Assembly: GCA_937926515.1 (NCBI GenBank)
Contig: CALAZZ010000224.1
Location: 1-7,332, forward strand
Length of the DNA: 7,332 bases
Source of the DNA: an uncultured Bacteroidales bacterium
GTDB taxonomy: Bacteria; Bacteroidota; Bacteroidia; Bacteroidales; F082
Direction of reading: 5' to 3'
Position 1 is the stretch's first letter. Each line of letters opens with the position of its first letter. The notes below the pieces were generated by a model that ran no database searches, had not been told where the DNA came from, and worked only from the letters and a program-made list of their open reading frames with translations. This document shows, one piece after another, positions 1-5,131 of the stretch. Both the position numbers and the translations under genes were made by a program.

Positions 1-56
1 GTTGTTCGTTGTTTGTTGTTCGTTGTTTGTTGTTCGTTGTTTGTTGTTCGTTGTTC
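1..56. repeat. 14-bp tandem array (two alternating heptamers)
   Basis: Four consecutive 14-bp units, GTTGTTCGTTGTTT at 1-14, 15-28 and 29-42, and a fourth at 43-56 whose last base is C instead of T. Each unit is two heptamers, GTTGTTC and GTTGTTT, so the underlying period is 7 bp. The array is cut by the window edge and may be longer. It lies downstream of the AlbA/Schlafen gene. An open frame crosses it on the plus strand, but its product is just the repeat translated, so I read the array as non-coding. Confidence 0.95.
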
Positions 57-65
57 CGTGTTTGT

Positions 66-100
66 CCCCGATGGAATATTCATTTCGTGATTCCACGGGG
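66..100. repeat. Inverted repeat / hairpin between two arrays
   Basis: The left arm at 66-77 (CCCCGATGGAAT) and right arm at 90-100 (ATTCCACGGGG) pair over 11 bp with one bulged A at 71, around a 12-base loop. It lies 76 bases past the stop of the last minus-strand gene, so it could end or stabilise the operon transcript. However, no T-tract follows it on either strand, so it is not a standard intrinsic terminator. It sits exactly between the two 7-bp-phased arrays and may belong to the same repeat system. Confidence 0.6.
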
Positions 101-105
101 TAAAT

Positions 106-175
106 GTTTGGGGTTTGACGTTCGGCGTTTGACGTTCGGCGTTCGAAGTTTGGCGTTCGAAGTTTGGGGTTGTTC
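106..175. repeat. Ten in-phase heptamers abutting a stop codon
   Basis: Read on the plus strand, this is ten consecutive 7-mers all beginning GTT: GTTTGGG, GTTTGAC, GTTCGGC, GTTTGAC, GTTCGGC, GTTCGAA, GTTTGGC, GTTCGAA, GTTTGGG, GTTGTTC. Positions 113-168 also form four 14-bp units, the first two identical. The last heptamer equals the unit of the 1-56 array. The array ends at 175, and the stop codon of the neighbouring minus-strand gene is 176-178, so the array starts immediately after the stop in transcript sense. Confidence 0.9.
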
Positions 176-1552
176 TTATTTCTCAATGATTTGCCAGTGG
201 CCGCCTTTGGCAGGGCCGATGCGTTTTATTTTGCCCTCTTCTTTGAGTTTTTCAATGTCGCGGATAATAGTTCGCCTGTTAATTTTAAAGATATCGGCGA
301 GTTGGTCAATGGTTACCTTTTCATTTAGCCTGATTTGGTCAAGGATTAAAGCATACCTTGTTTCGGTGACATTTTCAGTGACATTTTCGGTGACATTTTC
401 AGTGACATCCATTCCTTTAAGTTTTTCCTTGAAGATTGTGACCATAAAACCATTGGGTTTCTCTTCAAAAACCGGTTCGATGACTCCGTGGTCTTTGCAA
501 ATATCTACAATACGCCTGATTCCGGAGCCGTAGCGTTCAATCAGGCCGACTTCCTTGAATGCTTTGGCAATAAGCTTATTCCTGGTTTGTGAAGTGTAGT
601 TGCCCGCAAGCAAATCATTTACAGTTAAATTGCCATAAAGTCGGCCCGGATTGTAGAACTCCATTCTGTCGTCGAAAATCTTTATAATGCTGTGGTTGCT
701 TTCGCGATAGTCGCGGTGGACGATCATATTTATGACAATCTCGCGGATGGCCTCAATCGGATAATCAAAACGTTCTGTTCGTTGCGGTTCTCCGGTGATA
801 ATGTACTCAACCATCAGGTGCTTTCGTATGAAAAAGAGTATTTCGTCAACTTCTGTGAAGAGATCGCTGTTGATTGAGGTGCTGTCAATGATCGTAACCG
901 GGCTTTTAAAACGTCCCGCCTGAACGTCTGTTATAGGGCAATAATCGTCGGCAAACAATAAATAACCTCCAAAAGTGAGCTGTCCGTTGCGTATGATTTC
1001 AAATTTTGACAGAAATTCAAGTGGTTCAAGATTGATTTCAGCTTGTGTGTGTTTCTCAATGCGTTTAATGAATTTGCGTGCTTTATCAAGGGATATATGT
1101 TGGATGCTATGCCAGGGGTCGGGATAAAAGTCCCAACTGCTGTTGATGGTTTTCAGGTGTTCGTTCGCAATTTCATTCAGGCTCATCAAATGGTTTGAAT
1201 TGGCAACCCGCTTAAAATATTTACCTCTGGTTGCAACCGGCTTCACAGGATATTCCTGAGTAATGAAGATAATCAGCGTTTTATTTTCGATTTCAATGAT
1301 TTCTACATCTGGGATCAAAGAAGGAGTGGTTTTCATTTTTATCTCATTCACCCAATTCTGCACCGATTCTGGATTTATGCTAACGCCGGTTATTTGTCCA
1401 TTCTTGTTTACGCCAACAATAACCTTTCCACCTCCGGCATTTGCAAAAGCAACAAGTGTTTCAATTACCTCAATATTGAAACTGCTTTTAAATTCGACAG
1501 CCTGGCTTTCGCCTGCTTTGATAAATTCGGGCATTTCTGAAAGACTGTGCAT
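176..1552 (-). CDS. AlbA_2/Schlafen-type DNA-binding protein with C-terminal helix-turn-helix
   Basis: 458 residues. Residues about 14-120 match the AlbA_2 (divergent AAA-4) domain: GESQAVEFKSSF at 14-25, then a hydrophobic helix and the glycine turn NAGGGKVIVGV at 38-48. Residues about 264-350 look like the HATPase_c_4/RecG-related module that follows it (EAIREIVINMIVHRDYRES, then GLIERYGSGIRRI). Residues about 400-445 form a winged helix-turn-helix ending in GPAKGGHW. A VTEN-repeat linker (382-398) joins the last two. Family members are annotated as transcriptional regulators or ATP-binding proteins, and related Schlafen domains occur in defence. The substrate is unknown. The ATG lies one base after the aminotransferase stop (TAACATG), suggesting translational coupling. 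Met7 (MPEFIKAGES) is a plausible alternative start because homologues often begin there. It is an unexpected tail gene for a glycan operon. Confidence 0.88.
   Translation of the reverse strand: MHSLSEMPEFIKAGESQAVEFKSSFNIEVIETLVAFANAGGGKVIVGVNKNGQITGVSINPESVQNWVNEIKMKTTPSLIPDVEIIEIENKTLIIFITQEYPVKPVATRGKYFKRVANSNHLMSLNEIANEHLKTINSSWDFYPDPWHSIQHISLDKARKFIKRIEKHTQAEINLEPLEFLSKFEIIRNGQLTFGGYLLFADDYCPITDVQAGRFKSPVTIIDSTSINSDLFTEVDEILFFIRKHLMVEYIITGEPQRTERFDYPIEAIREIVINMIVHRDYRESNHSIIKIFDDRMEFYNPGRLYGNLTVNDLLAGNYTSQTRNKLIAKAFKEVGLIERYGSGIRRIVDICKDHGVIEPVFEEKPNGFMVTIFKEKLKGMDVTENVTENVTENVTETRYALILDQIRLNEKVTIDQLADIFKINRRTIIRDIEKLKEEGKIKRIGPAKGGHWQIIEK
361..408 (-). repeat. In-frame 12-bp tandem repeat encoding a VTEN linker
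   Basis: Four units of TTTCRGTGACAT on the plus strand at 361-372, 373-384, 385-396 and 397-408. The R base alternates G, A, G, A, so the tract is also two copies of a 24-bp dimer. Translated on the minus strand it gives a repeated Val-Thr-Glu-Asn linker (residues about 383-398) just before the helix-turn-helix. A gain or loss of units would keep the frame and change only linker length by four residues. Confidence 0.95.
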
Positions 1553-1553
1553 G

Positions 1554-2657
1554 TTACTTAAACAAACTGCAGATGAGTTCGATGGTGTTAAAGGGTAACT
1601 CAGGATACAAAGGTAAACAGATCACCTGTTCCGTGATTTTCTCCGCTACCGGAAGTTTCCCGGGCAAAGCTGATTCCAAGCCACAATAAGTTGGGAACTG
1701 GCTGATGAGGGGGTAGAAGTAGCGGCGGCCATGGATGTTGTTTGTTTTTAGTTTTTCGTAGAGGGCATCGCGGCTGAGGCCATATTCCTTTTCATCCACA
1801 AAAACCGGGAAATAGGAATAGCAGTGTTTCACACCTGGCATATCGTGCATGAAGCTGATGCCGGGTATATCCTTTAATTGTTCGCGGTAATGTTCGGTAA
1901 GCATTTTACGTTTGGCGATGGCCTTGTCAATGTATTTGAGTTGCAACAATCCCATGGCGGCCTGCACTTCGCTCATCTTGGCGTTTATACCGGGGGCAAT
2001 TACGGTGGTTTCGCCACGGTAGCCAAAGTTTTTCAGGTCGTCAATGTGGCGTTTGGTATTTTCATCATGGCTGATGATGGCGCCGCCCTCAAAGGTGTTG
2101 AAAACCTTGGTGGCGTGGAAGCTCATCACCGAGAGGTCACCGAAGTTAAGCACCGGCTCGCCGTGTAGCCTCACATCTAAGGTGTGGCAGGCATCGTAGA
2201 TCACCTTCAGCCCATACCTGTCGGCGATTTCTTTTATGCGGTGTACATCGCAGGGGTTTCCATACACATGTACCGGCAGGATGGCGGTGGTTTGGGGTGT
2301 GATGGCAGCCTCAATCTTTGCGGGGTCGAGGTTGCAGCTCTCCGGCTCAATATCCACAAAAACAGGAGAAATGTTGTTCCACCACAGCGAATGGGTGCTG
2401 GCTACAAAGCTGTAAGGTGTGGTGATCACTTCGCCGGTGATGTTGAGCGCCTGCAAGGCCGTAACCAGTGCCAAGGTGCCGTTGGCAAAAAGCGAAACGT
2501 ATTTTACGCCAAGGTGGTTGGCCAGTTCATGTTCCAGCTGTTCATGAAACGGACCTTTGTTGGTAAGGATGCGGTTGTCCCAAATTTGTCTGAGCGACTC
2601 AACAAAATCGTCGAAAGGGGGTAGGGTGGGTTGGGTGACGTAAATTTTATTCATCAT
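1554..2657 (-). CDS. vioA: DegT/DnrJ/EryC1/StrS sugar aminotransferase, VioA-like
   Basis: A 367-residue PLP-dependent transaminase of the DegT family. VioA makes dTDP-4-amino-4,6-dideoxyglucose from dTDP-4-keto-6-deoxyglucose using glutamate. Visible features are the N-terminal TQPTLPPFDDF, LFANGTLALVTALQAL at 56-71, the Asp that contacts the PLP ring nitrogen (D155 in IYDACHTL), and SFHATKVFNTFEGG at 179-192 with K184 as the Schiff-base lysine. APGINAKMSEVQAAMGLLQL at 221-240 is the usual substrate/dimer segment. Length is normal for the family. The overall pattern recalls VioA more than other subtypes, but the exact sugar cannot be settled from sequence. The start is a double ATG, 8 bases after the glycosyltransferase stop, with no Shine-Dalgarno sequence. 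G+C (30 of 60 in 2041-2100) is higher than in the two upstream genes. It likely supplies an amino sugar for the glycan built by its neighbours. Confidence 0.9.
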   Translation of the reverse strand: MMNKIYVTQPTLPPFDDFVESLRQIWDNRILTNKGPFHEQLEHELANHLGVKYVSLFANGTLALVTALQALNITGEVITTPYSFVASTHSLWWNNISPVFVDIEPESCNLDPAKIEAAITPQTTAILPVHVYGNPCDVHRIKEIADRYGLKVIYDACHTLDVRLHGEPVLNFGDLSVMSFHATKVFNTFEGGAIISHDENTKRHIDDLKNFGYRGETTVIAPGINAKMSEVQAAMGLLQLKYIDKAIAKRKMLTEHYREQLKDIPGISFMHDMPGVKHCYSYFPVFVDEKEYGLSRDALYEKLKTNNIHGRRYFYPLISQFPTYCGLESALPGKLPVAEKITEQVICLPLYPELPFNTIELICSLFK

Positions 2658-2665
2658 AAATAAAA

Positions 2666-3556
2666 TTAAATGATTTTTCTGATCTGCACTTTTATATACT
2701 CCGGCAGGATAAAGCTCAAGGACTTTTTTACGAATGATGGAGTTTTTCTCATGATTTTACGTTTTAAAGAAGCCTCGTGTTTTAGCTTTTGCTCAAGGTC
2801 CCTTTTATGCGCTTCAAACTCGGCATGATATTTATAACCAAGAAATTTATCATATTTAGGAATCAAGATTTTTATCACCTTGGAAAAGTTTTCCACATTC
2901 GATTTTCCACTCCATTGAGCTTGGCTATGTTTGCGGTAAACCGACATGGCCTTGCGGAACTTTACAAGCTGACCCATTTCACCCATAGCCATTCCCAACA
3001 TCCAGTCGGCTTATCCCATTTCATGCAATTCCGGCTTTAATTTCATAAAAGCTGACTTTCTGATGACACAGGCAGAAAGGTTTCCAATACAATTTTTTAA
3101 AGCAAGCATTGCGGTTGTGATGTACTCAAAACTATCAGGGTAATCCCATTTTTGAGGTTTGAAAGTTCCATTTGCCTGATTGTAAATCATCAGCCTGTTG
3201 AAGCTCATTACGCAGTCGGGATGGGCATCAAGGAATGTAATATGTTTTTCAAGACGTTTTGGATCAGACCAATAGTCGTCTCCTTCCATGATGGCTATGT
3301 ATTCACCTGAGCAAGCTGCAACCCCCCTTTGATAATTCTTGTGCATGCCTTGGTTTTGTTTGTTAACCAATATTTTGTACTGAAACTTGCATTGTTCCAG
3401 GATCCCTCTTATTATTTCCAGTGTTGCATCAGTTGAATGGTCATCTGCCACAATTAATTCAACATCAAAAGAAACTTCTTGATTGAGAATGCTTTCAACA
3501 CATTCTTTGATGTATTGCTCTTGGTTATAGGAGATCAGAAGGATGCTTGTTTTCAA
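2666..3556 (-). pseudogene. Glycosyltransferase family 2, interrupted by an in-frame TAA
   Basis: One reading frame of 296 codons is split by a TAA at codon 182 (3011-3013); the frame does not shift. Before the stop is a GT-A fold: hydrophobic start KTSILLISYNQ, DDHSTDAT at 38-45, and the metal-binding EGDDYW at 91-96. After the stop it continues ADWMLGMAMGEMGQL, then FRKAMSVYRKH, as expected of the acceptor half of family 2 enzymes. The Asp of ADW (codon 184) is at the usual place of the catalytic base, so a product ending at residue 181 should be inactive. One base change from TTA (Leu) to TAA would explain the stop. The first good codon is TTG at 3554-3556. The frame stays open upstream (Tyr-Thr-Thr-Thr-Pro before it), so an original ATG may be lost. 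It presumably added a sugar to the lipid-linked glycan. Alternatives are a sequencing error or readthrough. Confidence 0.85.
3011..3013 (-). other. Internal nonsense codon (TAA) in the glycosyltransferase
   Basis: Plus-strand TTA at 3011-3013 reads TAA on the minus strand, in frame with both the 181-codon front part and the part continuing to 2666. The context is His-Glu-Met-Gly-stop-Ala-Asp-Trp-Met. An ATG four codons later (2999-3001) could restart a C-terminal fragment, but it would lack the nucleotide-sugar binding half. Confidence 0.95.
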
Positions 3557-3597
3557 TGGTGTTGTTGTGTAAATATTCAGATAACAAATTTGTAGAT

Positions 3598-4497
3598 CTA
3601 GAACTGCTCTCTTTTCTGTTTTTGTATAAGTTTATAAAATTGAGATGGTAAATAAGTGAATAGTCTTCCAATTCGCCAGGTATAGGATTTCTTAAATTCT
3701 TTTTGAACTGACCTTTTAATTGATTGTTTCAGAACCTTTTTACTTTTTTCAACCCCAGCTATTCCGCTAAAAAAATACTTCACAAGCTGCACGACCTCCT
3801 CTTTCTTCATTGCATTAAAAAGTAATTTAATATGAGCTGGTGGATTTTGCCCAACTAGCAATACACCCAATCCATGGCTATGTTCAAACTCAAAGGATGG
3901 ATAAGTGTTTTGCAGCTCTTCCCACAGTTTCCACACGCCAAAATCTTTGGTTTTGGCTTGCGTGTCGTGTAAGAGAATAATACCTAAGTCTGATAATTTT
4001 GGCAGCCATGTTTCAAAATCTTCCTTCACGGCCTCGTATGTGTGTAAGCCATCAATATGTAAAATGTCAATTGATTTATTTTCAAACATTGAAACTGCTT
4101 CAGAAAATCTTTTTCTGATATATTTTGCTATATTGTCATATTTAATGAAGTCACGCTTGAAGTTCTCGAACACTTTATTCGAATAGAAACCAGCATGTTC
4201 GTCACCTTCCCATGTGTCAATTGCAATACACTCTATTGCGTTATTCATTGTTTGTGAAATTTGGCAAGCAGCAAAAAAGGAGTTTCCTTTATGTGTTCCA
4301 AGTTCGACGAATCTTCGTGGTTTTGTGTAATGAAGTAAGCAAAACAAAAATGGTTCATGCCCTGTCCAAGCCGATGCTAAGTTATTTTCTTTTTCGGTAA
4401 AAGCTGCTGACAGGAAATAGTTGAGAAATCCGATTTCGGAATTGAATGTAAGCGGCAATTCATTGTGATCGTCATCAGGTGGTAGCTGATAAAACAT
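3598..4497 (-). CDS. Class I SAM-dependent methyltransferase (Methyltransf_24-like)
   Basis: 299 residues. The SAM-binding motif I is FVELGTHKGNSF at 63-74. The acidic end of strand 2 is IAIDTWEGD (about 91-99), followed by DILHIDGLHTYEAVKEDF at 144-161, a hallmark of methyltransferases in polysaccharide loci, and ILLHDT at 174-179. The C-terminal 60 residues are basic and end with a SYTWRIGRLF segment (271-280) resembling tails seen on glycan methyltransferases and glycosyltransferases; its role is unclear. It probably O-methylates a sugar of the glycan made here, though the acceptor cannot be predicted. The ATG follows a T/G-rich repeat gap (A/C-rich in mRNA) and has no Shine-Dalgarno sequence; the next gene starts 41 bases past its stop. 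Base composition is very AT-rich (15 G+C of 60 in 4081-4140) compared with the exporter and aminotransferase, which suggests a different origin. Confidence 0.88.
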   Translation of the reverse strand: MFYQLPPDDDHNELPLTFNSEIGFLNYFLSAAFTEKENNLASAWTGHEPFLFCLLHYTKPRRFVELGTHKGNSFFAACQISQTMNNAIECIAIDTWEGDEHAGFYSNKVFENFKRDFIKYDNIAKYIRKRFSEAVSMFENKSIDILHIDGLHTYEAVKEDFETWLPKLSDLGIILLHDTQAKTKDFGVWKLWEELQNTYPSFEFEHSHGLGVLLVGQNPPAHIKLLFNAMKKEEVVQLVKYFFSGIAGVEKSKKVLKQSIKRSVQKEFKKSYTWRIGRLFTYLPSQFYKLIQKQKREQF

Positions 4498-4506
4498 AAG
4501 TGTATC

Positions 4507-4595
4507 GGTGTTGTTTTGTTTGTTTTGTTTTGTGTTTTTTGTTTTGTGTTCTGTGTTTTGTGTTGTTTTGTTTTGTGTTGTTTTGTTTTGTGTTG
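4507..4595. repeat. T/G-only low-complexity array, 7- and 15-bp phased
   Basis: On the plus strand every base from 4507 to 4595 is T or G except a C at 4551. The unit TGTTTTG recurs with 7-bp spacing, and TGTTGTTTTGTTTTG is repeated exactly at 4561-4575 and 4576-4590. In the minus-strand transcript this is an A/C leader, nearly free of G and U, between the four-helix bundle stop (4606) and the methyltransferase ATG (4497). Open frames through it give only Lys/Gln/Thr/Asn/His runs and I do not consider them coding. Confidence 0.92.
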
Positions 4596-4605
4596 ATTTT
4601 GGGGG

Positions 4606-4995
4606 TTATTTGAATTTGGTTCCGCGAAAGTTTGATCTTTTGAGGTAGGCGATGAGGCCTCCGATTTTGTTGGTGATTTCTGTAGACTTTTCGCAGAGTG
4701 TTTTATACTCTTCAGTTGAAATATATTTTCGGTCACAAATCCTGTGAAGTTGCGATCGGGATTCTTCGGAACTGGCTTTGGCGATGCTGAGAAAGTTTAT
4801 GAATTCTTTGGTGCCTGTTCGCCCGAAACCTTCCGCTATATTATCCATGATGCTGCCGGATGATCTGTTGATTTGGTCTTTGAGGGCAAAGTCGCTTTTA
4901 AGGCCATCGTATTGCATGATGTTGAAAATATCCTGGCAGAACTGTCGGGCAAGTTGCCACACTTCAATTTCTTCGAAGGATTTCCAGGTGGGCAT
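4606..4995 (-). CDS. Four-helix bundle protein (S23 / 23S rRNA intervening-sequence family)
   Basis: 129 residues starting at MPTWKSFEEIEVWQLARQF. The family signature is plain: LKDQINRSSGSIMDNIAEGFGR at about 38-59, then the third helix EFINFLSIAKASSEESRSQL at 64-83. Length fits the family (about 115-130). Members are small helical, often pentameric proteins first found inside 23S rRNA intervening sequences. The Avd protein of diversity-generating retroelements is a structural relative, but no reverse transcriptase or variable repeat is visible here, so that role is not supported. The open frame extends upstream to 5247, but that part is repeat plus the out-of-frame end of the exporter gene. 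I therefore start at the ATG at 4993-4995, preceded by a run of A in the mRNA. The gene is bracketed on both sides by T/G-only arrays, like an inserted unit. Confidence 0.9.
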   Translation of the reverse strand: MPTWKSFEEIEVWQLARQFCQDIFNIMQYDGLKSDFALKDQINRSSGSIMDNIAEGFGRTGTKEFINFLSIAKASSEESRSQLHRICDRKYISTEEYKTLCEKSTEITNKIGGLIAYLKRSNFRGTKFK

Positions 4996-5131
4996 TTTTT
5001 TTTGTTTGTTGTTTGTTGTTTTGTGTTGTTTTGTTTGGTGTTTGTTGTTTTGTGTTTTGTGTTTGGTGTTTGTTGTTTTGTGTTTGTTGTTTTGTGTTTG
5101 TTGTTTGGTGTTTTGTGTTTGGTGTTTTTTG
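4996..5131. repeat. T/G-only heptamer array between exporter and four-helix bundle gene
   Basis: Plus-strand bases 4995-5133 (139 bases) are exclusively T and G. From about 5004 they parse as 7-mers of the form TGTTTKK (TGTTTGT, TGTTTTG, TGTTTGG) through to the end with a single one-base slip. In the transcript this is an A/C-only spacer running from the exporter stop codon (5132-5134) to the ATG at 4995. It should have almost no secondary structure, so a standby or leader role in translation is possible. It may equally be a slippage-prone repeat with no function. Confidence 0.95.

Noticed and set aside
66..100. Intrinsic terminator for the operon
   Set aside because: The stem is adequate but no run of T follows it on the minus strand; kept only as an inverted repeat.
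1..175. CRISPR array
   Set aside because: The repeats are contiguous 7/14-bp units with no spacers, and no cas genes are present.
9..533. Plus-strand open frame of 174 codons
   Set aside because: Its front is translated tandem repeat and its rear is antisense to the AlbA/Schlafen gene, including the 12-bp repeat read as Ser-Val-Thr-Phe.
4498..4736. Minus-strand open frame starting inside the four-helix bundle gene and running across the array into the methyltransferase start
   Set aside because: Low-complexity repeat translation bridging two real genes in another frame; no independent support.
4606..4995. Diversity-generating retroelement (four-helix bundle as Avd)
   Set aside because: No reverse transcriptase, template or variable repeat is visible in the window; the protein fits the general S23 family.
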